Below, in pieces: positions 49,416 through 58,027 of a stretch of DNA of 64,000 bases. A model generated the notes under the pieces. The model was given only the letters and a program-made list of their open reading frames with translations. It searched no databases and had not been told where the DNA came from. The translations under genes were made by a program, and so were the position numbers. The first letter of the stretch is position 1, and each line of letters opens with the position of its first letter. The DNA is taken from the NCBI GenBank assembly GCA_018715525.1, contig DVLL01000010.1:28221-92220 (forward strand). The letters run 5' to 3'. The DNA comes from Candidatus Faeciplasma pullistercoris. Its GTDB lineage: Bacteria; Bacillota; Clostridia; Oscillospirales; Ruminococcaceae.

Positions 49416-49943
49416 ATGCCCAAAATTCTGGAAAACGCGAGGGAAAAGGTCATTGCAGAGGCAAGGCGACAGCTTGTCAAGAATGGTTACGCAGGCATGA
49501 CCATTCGTTCTGTAGCCGGTGCGTGCGGACTTGGCGTCGGCACGGTTTACAACTATTTTGAATCCAAGGACATGCTGATAGCCTCGCTCATGCTCGAGGA
49601 TTGGCAGCGGGCGCTTAGTAGTATGCGCTGCGGCTCTGACGGGGAGCCGATGGCTGTTGTGCGAAATGTCTATGCTGCTATTCGTGATTTTTCGGAATTA
49701 TATTCCAAGCTCTTTGCGGACGGTTCTGCCTCCGCCGCCTATGCGGGGTCGTTTCAGGTGCGTCACCGCCAGCTATTGAGCCAGCTCAGTGAGATACTGC
49801 GCCCCATGTGCGAGCACTATGGAAAGTCGGACAGCGAATTTTTGCCCGAGTTTGTAGCGGAAGCGCTCCTGACATGGGCGGTAGGCGGCAAGTCGTTTGA
49901 GGAGCTTGGCGGGATTCTTCGCTTTCTGTTTTCGGATAAATAA
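49416..49943 (+). CDS. TetR/AcrR family transcriptional regulator
   Basis: A 175-aa repressor. The HTH spans about 8-52: AREKVIAEARRQLVKNGYAGMTIRSVAGACGLGVGTVYNYFESKDMLI, the classic TetR_N signature. The C-terminal ligand domain is all-helical and not assignable to a ligand class. ATG at 49416 is used; an in-frame GTG nine bases earlier is possible. It is the first gene of a six-gene operon (21 bases to the next gene) and is likely autoregulated through the palindrome at its start site. The inducer would be the key to the operon's substrate. Confidence 0.9.
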   Translation: MPKILENAREKVIAEARRQLVKNGYAGMTIRSVAGACGLGVGTVYNYFESKDMLIASLMLEDWQRALSSMRCGSDGEPMAVVRNVYAAIRDFSELYSKLFADGSASAAYAGSFQVRHRQLLSQLSEILRPMCEHYGKSDSEFLPEFVAEALLTWAVGGKSFEELGGILRFLFSDK

Positions 49944-49964
49944 TATAAAAAGGAGATTTTAACA

Positions 49965-50891
49965 ATGAGCAGCTTTGAAAACCTTCGAATTGTAGACAAC
50001 TTCTACCAGACATCGCTCTTCTTCCCGATGCCGACCGTCATAATCAGTACGCTCTGCGAAGACGGTATGACTAACCTCGGACCATATTCGCTGGTTCAGC
50101 CCTACTACATCGCGGGCAAGGACTACTACGCGATGCTCCTAAGCTGCCGCAACTCCTCAAATACTGCGCAGAATATCTTGAGAAACGGCAAGTGCGCGCT
50201 GAACTTTATCGACGACAACCCTAAAACCTTCAAGGAGGCAGTAAAGCTTTCTTGGCCGGGCGACAAGCCGAGTGACAAGATGCCAAAGTGTAATTTCCGC
50301 CTCGAGAAGAGCATGATCGAGGAGGAGACAGGCGAGAAGCGTCCTATGGTGCTCACCGACGCCATTCAGGTGATAGAGTGCACATGGGTAAGGGAGCTTG
50401 ACGGAGCCGACAAGGATCAGCCGGGCGAGCTCAGCGGATATGAGGGACCATACCATGATTTCAACGGTATAACCAGCAAATTCGGAGCCCACTTCATTCT
50501 CAAGGTAGACAAGATACTGATGAAGAAGAAGTACAGCGACGCCATCATCAACGGCGTAAGGGCAAAGGATTTTCCTCCTCTCCCGGTAGACTATGGATAC
50601 AGAGACAGCAAGAACTTCTGGTTCCACAAAAAGGCTAAGATGCGCGCCGAGCTCCTTCAGATGCGTCAGGCGACGTTGGAGTCGGTTCGCTACGCGGCAG
50701 ACCGCGCAGACGATAAGATAAAGTTCACGGACGACGCTCTTAAGACCATACTCGGCGTTCCGCGTATCTTCCTTCCGGTAGTCCTCAGGGGCTGTGTAGA
50801 GTGGGCGAGGGAGAACAACGTCACGCTTATCACTGAGGAGCACATGAAGATAATCAACGATAAGCGCTCCAAGGAGAAGAGCAAGAAATAA
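49965..50891 (+). CDS. Flavin-reductase-like protein with a PCP_red-like C-terminal segment
   Basis: A 308-aa protein. Residues about 15-190 form an FMN-binding split barrel of the flavin reductase/DIM6 family (PTVIISTLCEDGMTNLGPYSLVQPYYIAGKDYYAMLLSC, then RNSSNTAQNILRNGKCALNF). Residues about 255-300 (TDDALKTILGVPRIFLPVVLRGCVEWARENNVTLITEEHMKIIND) resemble the small PCP_red domain found at the end of dark-operative protochlorophyllide reductase BchB/ChlB and in some other redox proteins. Start ATG at 49965 after AAAAGGAG. Probably binds FMN and moves electrons to a partner or substrate of the operon. Flavin fold is firm; the C-terminal match is from memory and needs an HMM check. Confidence 0.78.
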   Translation: MSSFENLRIVDNFYQTSLFFPMPTVIISTLCEDGMTNLGPYSLVQPYYIAGKDYYAMLLSCRNSSNTAQNILRNGKCALNFIDDNPKTFKEAVKLSWPGDKPSDKMPKCNFRLEKSMIEEETGEKRPMVLTDAIQVIECTWVRELDGADKDQPGELSGYEGPYHDFNGITSKFGAHFILKVDKILMKKKYSDAIINGVRAKDFPPLPVDYGYRDSKNFWFHKKAKMRAELLQMRQATLESVRYAADRADDKIKFTDDALKTILGVPRIFLPVVLRGCVEWARENNVTLITEEHMKIINDKRSKEKSKK

Positions 50892-50951
50892 GCCGTGAAT
50901 AAGCAGGAAACAGGCTCAAAATAATACAAAATATTTTAATGAGGTGCAGTT

Positions 50952-51803
50952 ATGAAAGTTGTACTCGCAGGTGCATACGGCAATCTTGGCGCAGACATAT
51001 TCCGCTCGCTTCTGGCAGCAGGTCATGAGGTGGTAGCGGCAGATATGGCGGAGCGTGACATCGGAGTGAGCGGAAACTATACCTTCCGCCAGATGGATGT
51101 CACAAAGCCGGAAACTCTCAAGGGGCTGTGCGACGGCGCCGACGTGGTAGTTACCACCGTCGGTCTTACCAAGACCTCCGCAACCGTCACAAACTATGAA
51201 ATAGACTATCAGGGAAATCTGAATCTTTTGAATGAGGCAAAGGCCGCTGGGGTAAAGAATTTCGCTTATATTTCGGTAATCAAGGCGGACAAGGCTCCAA
51301 AGGTTCCGATGCTCCACGCAAAGTATCTTTTCGAGGAGGAGCTCAAAAAGAGCGGTCTTAACTGGGTGATATTCCGTCCGACAGGTTACTTTTACGATAT
51401 CGTTAAGGTGTTCCGTCCTATGATAGAAAAGGGCGAGGTAACGCTTTTGGGAAAGAACCCGGTTCACGCTAATGTTATCTCGACAGAGGATTTTGCCGAC
51501 TTTATAGTAAAACATATGTGCGATGAGAAGAAGACCTATGACATCGGCGGCAAGGAGACCTACTCATATGAGGAGATAGCCATTATGTGCTTTGAGGCGG
51601 CAGGCAAACAGCCTGTCATCAAGCGTGCCCCGGCGTTTTTGTTTGATGTTCTTGCGTTTGTCAACAAGCTCAAGAAAAACGGAAAGGAAGCGATTCTCCG
51701 CTTCTCTAAGTGGACTCTTACCGAAGAGATGGTTGGCTCGACCAAATACGGCGAGATGAGCTTTGCGGAGTACATCAAGCAAAGCTTTAAGGAGGCAAAG
51801 TAA
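50952..51803 (+). CDS. NmrA-like NAD(P)-binding SDR protein
   Basis: A 283-aa atypical short-chain dehydrogenase. The N-terminal GAYGNLGADIFRSL is the dinucleotide loop (GxxGNxG form); VDVVVTTVGLTK and FAYISVIKA mark strands 4 and 5; HAKYLFEEELKKSGLNWVIFRPTGYF carries the K of the active site. The Tyr-x-x-x-Lys pair is not in the classical position, as usual for NmrA/atypical SDRs, which may be reductases, isomerases or redox sensors. It starts after GAGGTGCAGT and abuts the next gene with no gap. Substrate unknown. Confidence 0.85.
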   Translation: MKVVLAGAYGNLGADIFRSLLAAGHEVVAADMAERDIGVSGNYTFRQMDVTKPETLKGLCDGADVVVTTVGLTKTSATVTNYEIDYQGNLNLLNEAKAAGVKNFAYISVIKADKAPKVPMLHAKYLFEEELKKSGLNWVIFRPTGYFYDIVKVFRPMIEKGEVTLLGKNPVHANVISTEDFADFIVKHMCDEKKTYDIGGKETYSYEEIAIMCFEAAGKQPVIKRAPAFLFDVLAFVNKLKKNGKEAILRFSKWTLTEEMVGSTKYGEMSFAEYIKQSFKEAK

Positions 51804-52604
51804 ATGGGCTGGGAGTTTCTTGGAATAATCTTAGCCGTGTGCGCTGTTTTGTGCGCGGTAGGATTTTATAAGTTTGTATACTTTCTGTCGATAGGCTACG
51901 GCTTTGCGATAGCGGGCGGCGGAATCACAGTACTTATCCTCGCACTGGCAAACGGCTGGGCAAAGGGAGTGGAGTGGCTTGCAGTATTGCAGATGCTTCT
52001 TTTCCTCGCGTACGGAATACGACTCTCCGGCTTCCTGCTTGTTCGTGAGATAAAAAACGCCTCATATCGCAAGACCCTTAAGGAAGCGACCGGCAACGAT
52101 AAGAAGATGCCGGTGTTTGTCCTTGTGACGATCTGGATATGCGTAGCCGTACTCTATACGGCGCAGCTCAGCCCGATGCTCTACCGCTACTATAACGGCT
52201 CAACCGATGTTGTTCTTCCGGTAATAGGCATTGTTATTTCAGCTTTGGGACTGGTGCTCGAGTCCGCTGCGGACTCTCAGAAGAGCGCGCAGAAGAAGCT
52301 CAATCCAAACATGGTCGCCACACAGGGGTTATATAAGATAGTCCGCTGCCCGAACTATCTGGGTGAAATAATTTTCTGGACAGGCATATTTGTGGCGGGA
52401 ATCAGCACATATCAGGGCGCAGGGCAGTGGATAATAGCTGTGATAGCGTATATCTGCATAGTGTTCATCATGTTCAACGGCGCTCAGCGTCTCGAGAAGC
52501 GTCAGATGGGACGCTACGGCAGCGATCCCGCATATAAGGAATATGCAGACAAGACACCTATCATCATCCCTCTTCTTCCGATATATCATCTGAACAAGCA
52601 ATGA
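51804..52604 (+). CDS. DUF1295 / steroid 5-alpha-reductase-like membrane protein
   Basis: A 266-aa integral membrane protein with about six to seven helices. The C-terminal motif TQGLYKIVRCPNYLGEIIFWTGIFVAG (Asn-Tyr-x-Gly-Glu) followed by LEKRQMGRYGSDPAYKEYADKTPIIIP is the hallmark of DUF1295 and the wider steroid 5-alpha-reductase/isoprenylcysteine methyltransferase fold. Members reduce or methylate hydrophobic substrates at the membrane. Its ATG follows the SDR stop immediately, so the two are translationally coupled, and they may act on the same substrate. Confidence 0.85.
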   Translation: MGWEFLGIILAVCAVLCAVGFYKFVYFLSIGYGFAIAGGGITVLILALANGWAKGVEWLAVLQMLLFLAYGIRLSGFLLVREIKNASYRKTLKEATGNDKKMPVFVLVTIWICVAVLYTAQLSPMLYRYYNGSTDVVLPVIGIVISALGLVLESAADSQKSAQKKLNPNMVATQGLYKIVRCPNYLGEIIFWTGIFVAGISTYQGAGQWIIAVIAYICIVFIMFNGAQRLEKRQMGRYGSDPAYKEYADKTPIIIPLLPIYHLNKQ

Positions 52605-52625
52605 TTTGAAAGGAAGGTCTGTAAA

Positions 52626-53246
52626 ATGAAGGACTTTACAATTCCGATGGCGCTGGTTGACTTCATACCTGTCATACTCTTTGCAATAGGCTCTGTGCTG
52701 CTTTTGAGGGATTTATACAACAAAATGAGCAAGGGAGCGTTCGCGCTTTTTGCCGCCGGCACTATAGACGTCACCTGCGCTGGCTGCCTGAAGGCGTTAT
52801 ATAAGCTCCTTTACGCGGCAGGAGTGTGCGATTTTGAGGCGCTGAATGCGATGTTCTTCCCGGTTCAGTCAATAGGCTTCTTGCTTGCGGGACTTGGAAT
52901 CATAGCAATGCTGACCCACAGGCAGGGAACTACCGCCGCGTATGCTATCGCTCCTCCGGTATTCTCCGGAACATTCGTGTTTGTAGGCCTCATGGTAGTT
53001 GGGCTCGGACTTATGGACGCATGCCTTTGCGTGATTTCCGCCAAGATGAGAAAGCCCGCTCTTATTGCGCTTTTTGCGGTCTCCTTTGTTTGCTCCTTGG
53101 GCATGGGATATCTGTCTTCACAGGACTTTGCGCAGGCGTCTATGAACTGGATAGCGCAGTTTGTCAATATTGCGGGTCAGGGAACCTTCCTTGCCGGAGC
53201 CGCGCTTTTGCATAAGAACGGTCTCGCTCAGCTAAAGCTCAAGTAA
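52626..53246 (+). CDS. Six-helix membrane protein, function unknown
   Basis: A 206-aa hydrophobic protein with about six membrane helices and short loops, starting MKDFTIPMALVDFIPVILFAIGSVLLL. Cys residues cluster in the second helix region (TIDVTCAGCLKAL). I recognise no family. It lies 21 bases after the DUF1295 gene (AAAGGAAGG ribosome site) and 11 before the FDBR-like gene, firmly inside the operon. It could be a transporter or quinone/heme-interacting anchor for the soluble reductases; this is a guess from context. Confidence 0.7.
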   Translation: MKDFTIPMALVDFIPVILFAIGSVLLLRDLYNKMSKGAFALFAAGTIDVTCAGCLKALYKLLYAAGVCDFEALNAMFFPVQSIGFLLAGLGIIAMLTHRQGTTAAYAIAPPVFSGTFVFVGLMVVGLGLMDACLCVISAKMRKPALIALFAVSFVCSLGMGYLSSQDFAQASMNWIAQFVNIAGQGTFLAGAALLHKNGLAQLKLK

Positions 53247-53257
53247 GGAAAAACGTC

Positions 53258-53929
53258 ATGAATACCGGTTTTACTGAGAAGCTACTGAAGCTTATAGGGG
53301 ATAAATACCCTCTTTGCGAGCTGCCTACTGACGGGTATGACGGTCTACGGGTATCAGGAATGCGGTTTAGTATCAAGGCGTACCGCGCCGAGGGGCTTGG
53401 GCATGTTTCCATAATGAACGCGTCCGGCTTTTTTGGTCTTATGCGTATGGATACTCTTATAATCAACCCGACGCAGATAGACCTTCCGCTGTTATCGTAT
53501 GACGGTATATACGCCATGGGCAACGATACAAGGATCATTGAGCTCTACGATACTATGCTCAATCCATGTAGTCTGGACAGCCTTTACAGGGTCAGCAAGA
53601 GATGCTCAGATATCCGCGAGCGCGATCCCGGAAAGCATTGGTATGACGGTATAAAGCTGCCGCAGAGCATATCAAAGAAAGCAAAAAAGGACAAGTCCGG
53701 CAGACTGGACAAGCTTTCTGAGGAATATCTTGGGGAGTATCTTGCTTTGCAGGCGGACAAGGTCATCGGCGAGGAGAATAAGCTTGAGAAGCAGAGGAAA
53801 TCCGCAGTTTATGTCGAGGGTCTGCTCGAAAACGGAGGACCATCCACCGATGTTTTTGTCAAGGGCTTAGGCCGAGAAAGAACGGCAAGGCTGTTTAGGC
53901 ATATACTTTTCGGCACGGAAGAAGGCTAA
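53258..53929 (+). CDS. Protein resembling ferredoxin-dependent bilin reductases
   Basis: A 223-aa soluble protein without an obvious annotation. Its layout resembles the FDBR family (PcyA, PebA, HY2): a GHVSIMNASGFFGLMRMDTLI strand region, then INPTQIDLPLLSYDGIYAMGNDTRIIELYDT, which parallels the FDBR PxxxxDLPxxxxD core, and a C-terminal GLGRERTARLFRHILFG that parallels the FDBR ending (FGxxWxxxYxxxVLFD). His49 and Asp82 fall where PcyA has catalytic His88 and Asp105. The match was made by eye and identity is low. Last gene of the TetR operon. If correct, it implies reduction of a linear tetrapyrrole or similar substrate in an anaerobe. Confidence 0.5.
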   Translation: MNTGFTEKLLKLIGDKYPLCELPTDGYDGLRVSGMRFSIKAYRAEGLGHVSIMNASGFFGLMRMDTLIINPTQIDLPLLSYDGIYAMGNDTRIIELYDTMLNPCSLDSLYRVSKRCSDIRERDPGKHWYDGIKLPQSISKKAKKDKSGRLDKLSEEYLGEYLALQADKVIGEENKLEKQRKSAVYVEGLLENGGPSTDVFVKGLGRERTARLFRHILFGTEEG

Positions 53930-53950
53930 GCTTCAGGATACATAAAATTG

Positions 53951-53996
53951 AACCCGTGGCTCTTATCCAAAATGGAATGGAGCTGCGGGTTTATTT
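53951..53996 (+). terminator. Terminator of the TetR operon
   Basis: AACCCGTGGCTC (53951-53962) pairs with GAGCTGCGGGTT (53980-53991), including two G-U pairs, followed by TATTTAC. Confidence 0.6.
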
Positions 53997-54125
53997 ACAC
54001 ATAAATTTCTGGGACAACGGCATGGTAAAAGCTTTTCGCAAATGCTACAGGACATGATAAAGTGTGGAATTTATCCAAGCTCACTGCGAATATGATTTGA
54101 TAGTATATATTCGAGGAGTGACAGT

Positions 54126-54812
54126 ATGCTTTTGCAGCTTTTGGCAGGTATATTCAACCGGATTTTATGGTTCGCGCTGCACATAGAGGACAAAAACGCG
54201 TTTCCCAAGCCGCTCAGCGCCAAAGAAGAGGAGGAACTTTTTCGCAGGCTTGGCGCCGGCGACAGGTCGGCAAAGGATAAGCTTATCCTGCACAACCTGA
54301 GGCTTGTGGCGCACATAGTCAAGAAATACTCTGTCTGCTCCGACGATCAGGACGAACTCATTTCGGTGGGCAGCATAGGGCTTATCAAAGCGGTGTCTAC
54401 CTTTGATTGCGATAAGGGCAACCGCTTTGCCGCGTACGGCTCAAGGTGCATAGAAAACGAGATACTGATGTACTTTCGCGGGACTAAGAAGACCTCTCAG
54501 GACATCCACTTCGATGAGCCAATAGATACCGATAAGGACGGCAACCGGCTGACCCTTATGGACATAATAGCGGTAGACACCGACATATGCGAGGAGGTCG
54601 ATACCGCGATAAACTCGCAGAGACTGTACGGACTTATCGACTCAAGACTCTCCAAGCGTGAAAAGCTCATCGTAGTGCTGCGCTACGGGCTGTACGGCAG
54701 ACAGCCGCTCACCCAGCGGGAGGTAGCAAGTATGCTCGGTATATCCAGAAGCTATGTTTCAAGGATAGAGAAGAGGGCGATAGATAAGCTTAAATCAGGC
54801 TTTTGCGGGTGA
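54126..54812 (+). CDS. sigK: Late mother-cell sigma factor SigK (intact)
   Basis: Sporulation sigma factor that directs coat and late mother-cell genes. 228 aa: a hydrophobic pro-sequence of about 20 residues (LLQLLAGIFNRILWFAL) followed by NAFPKPLSAKEEEELFRRL, then sigma region 2 (HNLRLVAHIVKKY, ISVGSIGLIKAVSTFD) and region 4 (LSKREKLIVVLRYGLYGRQPLTQREVASMLGISRSYVSRIEKRA). The gene is continuous, not split by a skin element as in Bacillus subtilis and some clostridia. Start ATG after GAGGAGTGACAGT. Convergent with tspO, only 14 bases apart. Confidence 0.93.
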   Translation: MLLQLLAGIFNRILWFALHIEDKNAFPKPLSAKEEEELFRRLGAGDRSAKDKLILHNLRLVAHIVKKYSVCSDDQDELISVGSIGLIKAVSTFDCDKGNRFAAYGSRCIENEILMYFRGTKKTSQDIHFDEPIDTDKDGNRLTLMDIIAVDTDICEEVDTAINSQRLYGLIDSRLSKREKLIVVLRYGLYGRQPLTQREVASMLGISRSYVSRIEKRAIDKLKSGFCG

Positions 54813-54826
54813 TAAGCACCTTATGG

Positions 54827-55285
54827 TCAGTTCAGCACAGCCACTCCGATATTTAGATACAATGCAAATAAGCACCATATAAGGTATGGCAGGAGCAGCT
54901 TTGCGGCGGTTTTATCAAGCTTGCGAAACTCTGCTATATTGGAAATTACGAGGAGTATCAGTACGCCGAGCAGAACGGCTGCGGCAGAGAAATACTCGAA
55001 CCTGAAAAACACTATTGGCCAGCAGAAGTTGACAATAAGCTGGTAGATGTAGGTTTTCAGCGCTTCTGTCAGCTTGCAGTCAGACTTAAGCCATATGATA
55101 TAGCTTGAAATTCCTATCATGATATATAAAATTGTCCATACGACAGGGAAGACCCAGCCGGGAGGTGTAAGCGGAGGGCTTTGAAAATCCCCGCTTGTTC
55201 CGCCGGAAAGCAGAGCTGAAAGTCCGCCTACCGCTAAGGGTATCAGTATCGCTATTATCAGACCTATCAAAGAGCGTTTTTTCAT
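54827..55285 (-). CDS. tspO: TspO/MBR family membrane protein
   Basis: Five-helix translocator-protein homologue that binds porphyrins and related ligands. 152 aa from the ATG at 55283-55285, chosen because GGAGGTAAAT lies just before it; an ATG four codons earlier overlaps that site. Signature PPLTPPGWVFPVVWTILYIMIGISSYIIW between helices 1 and 2 is diagnostic. Helix 5 carries LLPYLIWCLFALYLNIGV. Bacterial TspO is linked to tetrapyrrole handling and stress signalling. It is convergent with sigK and lies 0.9 kb from the FDBR-like gene, though on the other strand. Confidence 0.93.
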   Translation of the reverse strand: MKKRSLIGLIIAILIPLAVGGLSALLSGGTSGDFQSPPLTPPGWVFPVVWTILYIMIGISSYIIWLKSDCKLTEALKTYIYQLIVNFCWPIVFFRFEYFSAAAVLLGVLILLVISNIAEFRKLDKTAAKLLLPYLIWCLFALYLNIGVAVLN

Positions 55286-55418
55286 ATTTACCTCCAAAGC
55301 TACAGTTTGATTTTTACGCTGTAAATTTCAGATAATCAATTATATGTATATCGGTGGACAAAAATACCCTGGTGTGCTACAATTATGACGTACCTTACTT
55401 ATGAGAGGAAGACAAAAT

Positions 55419-55994
55419 TTGGACACTTCAAAGAACACGCTTATGCATATCTGCTGCGCTCCATGTTCATATATGTGTATAGAGACACTTAGGGGCGAGA
55501 ATATACAAGTCACCGGCTTTTGGTATAACCCGAACATACATCCCTTTACCGAGTACCGCTCGAGAAGAGATACGCTCATAACTCACGCGAAGAATGTCGG
55601 GATGCCTCTTGTTGTGGAGGACGATTACGGTCTGAGGGAGTTTGTCAGGCTGATATACCCGGAGCTTGAGGACAGGTGTGAAAAATGCTACCGCATCCGG
55701 CTTGACAGGACGGCAAGGTATGCCTTAGAGCATGGGTTTGACAGCTTTACCACCTCGCTTTTGATAAGCCCTTATCAGCGCCACGAGCTTATTATTTCAG
55801 TCGCTCAGGAGATGTCGCTTAAGTACGGTGTAAAGTTTTTGTACCGTGATTTCAGACCGTATTTCAAAGAGGGACAGCGCAAAGCGAGGGAAGCTGGATA
55901 CTACATGCAAAAGTACTGCGGATGCGTATTCAGCGAGGAGGAGAGATACCTCGCTAAAAAGATGAAAAAGGCTTCCGAGCAGAAAAAAAGCTAA
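55419..55994 (+). CDS. queH: Epoxyqueuosine reductase QueH
   Basis: Last enzyme of tRNA queuosine biosynthesis, reducing epoxyqueuosine to queuosine; the non-B12 type (DUF208). 191 aa from TTG at 55419, seven bases after GAGAGGAAG; an in-frame ATG at 55401 overlaps this ribosome site and is less likely. Iron-sulfur and metal Cys residues: HICCAPCS near the N-terminus, ERCEKCYR-type pair in LEDRCEKCYRIRLDR, and YYMQKYCGCVFSEEER near the C-terminus. Monocistronic, with a strong terminator. Confidence 0.92.
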   Translation: MDTSKNTLMHICCAPCSYMCIETLRGENIQVTGFWYNPNIHPFTEYRSRRDTLITHAKNVGMPLVVEDDYGLREFVRLIYPELEDRCEKCYRIRLDRTARYALEHGFDSFTTSLLISPYQRHELIISVAQEMSLKYGVKFLYRDFRPYFKEGQRKAREAGYYMQKYCGCVFSEEERYLAKKMKKASEQKKS

Positions 55995-56011
55995 CGCTAA
56001 ATTCAAACATA

Positions 56012-56051
56012 AAAAAGCATTCCATGTTGGTAAAGGCATGGAATGCTTTTT
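56012..56051 (+). terminator. Bidirectional terminator between queH and the Na/Pi gene
   Basis: AAAAGCATTCCATG pairs with CATGGAATGCTTTT (about 56013-56026 with 56037-56050) around a ten-base loop; T-runs on both strands. Confidence 0.92.
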
Positions 56052-56076
56052 GATTTCATCTAAACTTTTCAGCCGG

Positions 56077-57825
56077 CTAAATCTGATATTTTGCCGAAAA
56101 CGCATCAAACGCGTCGCGGTATTCCTGATTTTCAGAGCGAATGCCGCTGAGATACTTGTGAGTATCAAAGGAGTGATGCGCAAGCTCTATAACAGCCACG
56201 GCGATGTTTGAGCAGTGGTCTGAAATCCTCTCAAGGTTGTTGAGGATATCGGAAAGCACAAACCCGGGGAGAATTGAGCACTCTCCTGACTGAAGTCTCT
56301 TTACATGGTTGTCCTTTACGGTCATAACAAGGACATCTATCGTCTGCTCGAGCGGCTCAACCCTCATCGCGAGCCGAACGTCTGACTTGGTGTAAGCCTC
56401 CTCGGTTATATCGAGAATCTCTGAGATAGCGTCTATAAGGATCGCAAGCTCCTTTTGCCCCGCCGGAGAGAAGGATATGCCTTTATCGTGCATTTCCTGA
56501 GCAGCCTTCATAAGGTTGACGGCGTGGTCTCCGAGTCTCTCGAAATCGCCTATGGCATGAAGTATCTTCGAGACCCTGAGAGAGTCGGAGTCGGAAAGCT
56601 TTTCCGGAGAGAGCTGCACAAGATATGTGCCAAGCTCGTCCTCATATTTGTCAAGCGTGTCTTCGCTTGAGACTATTTTATCCGCTATCTTCTTGTCGTA
56701 GTTGTGTATGAGCGAGATAGATCTGCGAAGCGTCTTCATCGCGATGGTAGCCATATTAGTGGCGAGGTTATCGCACTCGGATATAGCGATAGATGGTGTA
56801 GCGAGAAGTCGCCTGTCCAAGAGCTTGCTGCTGGTTTTCTTCTTTTCCGGAACCTCGGGAAGAATTTTATTGGCAAAATTCTCAAGTGTACTTGAGAATG
56901 GCAGCAGCAAAGCGGTAGTGAATACGTTGAATGAGGTGTGTATTATCGCGATCCCGACCTGATCAACGGAAAGATCAGCGAACGCAAAATCGAATATCGC
57001 GTCAAGAATGCAGTAGGCTGAAAGGCAGACAATGGTTCCGATCACATTAAAGGCAATGTGCACAACAGCTACCTTCTTGGCGTTTCTTCCGACGCCGAAG
57101 CTGGATATAAGAGCCGTTACGCAGGTTCCGATATTCTGCCCCATGATTATTGGTATAGCAGCCCCGTAGGACACGACTCCGGTCATGGCGAGCGCCTGCA
57201 GGATACCAACGGACGCCGATGAGCTTTGAATTACCGCCGTTATGAACAGACCTACCAGCACACCGAGTATCGGGTTCTTAAAGGCGAGCAGAAGATTTGT
57301 AAAGCCCTCGGAGTTTGACAGCGGCTCGACAGCGTTGCTCATCAGCTTCATGCCGTACATAAGCACAGCGAAGCCTGCAAGGATATTTCCTATGTCCTTT
57401 TTCTTCGTATCCTTGCATACCATAATCATGACGACGCCGATAAACGCAAAGATGAGCGAGAAGTTTTCGGGGTTAAGAAGAGATATCCAGAAATTATCAG
57501 ATTCGACTCCCGCCAGCGTAAGAATCCATGCGGTCATCGTTGTTCCGATATTTGAGCCCATTATTACGCCTATGCTCTGCCTGAGAGTCATAATGCCGGA
57601 GTTTACGAGTCCTACGAGCATTACGGTAACTGCCGAGGACGACTGGATGGCGGCGGTGATGCCGAGTCCGAGCAAAAGACATCTTAAGCGGTTTGAAGTG
57701 ATTGCCTTGAGCGCGCGCTCAAGCTTTCCTCCGGCCATTCGTTCAAGTCCCGAGGAAAGCACGTCCATTCCATACAGGAAAAACGCGAGACCTCCAAAGA
57801 GCGCAATAACATCAGTAAATTTCAT
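56077..57825 (-). CDS. Na+/phosphate symporter with PhoU domain
   Basis: A 582-aa protein of the NptA/PNaS family. Residues about 1-310 contain two inverted membrane repeats with the signatures GLGITAAIQSSSAVTVMLVGLV and GLFITAVIQSSSASVGILQALA (QSSS motifs that form the Na+/Pi site). Residues about 345-560 hold PhoU-like helices. The protein takes up phosphate with Na+, or regulates it. It fits with the sodium gradient made by the oxaloacetate decarboxylase pump. Monocistronic; ends at the terminator shared with queH. Confidence 0.93.
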   Translation of the reverse strand: MKFTDVIALFGGLAFFLYGMDVLSSGLERMAGGKLERALKAITSNRLRCLLLGLGITAAIQSSSAVTVMLVGLVNSGIMTLRQSIGVIMGSNIGTTMTAWILTLAGVESDNFWISLLNPENFSLIFAFIGVVMIMVCKDTKKKDIGNILAGFAVLMYGMKLMSNAVEPLSNSEGFTNLLLAFKNPILGVLVGLFITAVIQSSSASVGILQALAMTGVVSYGAAIPIIMGQNIGTCVTALISSFGVGRNAKKVAVVHIAFNVIGTIVCLSAYCILDAIFDFAFADLSVDQVGIAIIHTSFNVFTTALLLPFSSTLENFANKILPEVPEKKKTSSKLLDRRLLATPSIAISECDNLATNMATIAMKTLRRSISLIHNYDKKIADKIVSSEDTLDKYEDELGTYLVQLSPEKLSDSDSLRVSKILHAIGDFERLGDHAVNLMKAAQEMHDKGISFSPAGQKELAILIDAISEILDITEEAYTKSDVRLAMRVEPLEQTIDVLVMTVKDNHVKRLQSGECSILPGFVLSDILNNLERISDHCSNIAVAVIELAHHSFDTHKYLSGIRSENQEYRDAFDAFSAKYQI

Positions 57826-58027
57826 ATTATCCCTCTCAACTATCAGCTATTCATATCTTCTTATTCGGTATCTACACACAACGCCATCATATCATACAAT
57901 TAACATTAATGCAACATATTTTTAAAATTAAAGAGCGGTTTCGCGCTTTTTCTAAACCGAAAGAACCGCGTGGCAAGGGAGCTTTAGGGCTGTTAAGCGT
58001 GGCTGTTCAGAACATGAGGGGAAATAG

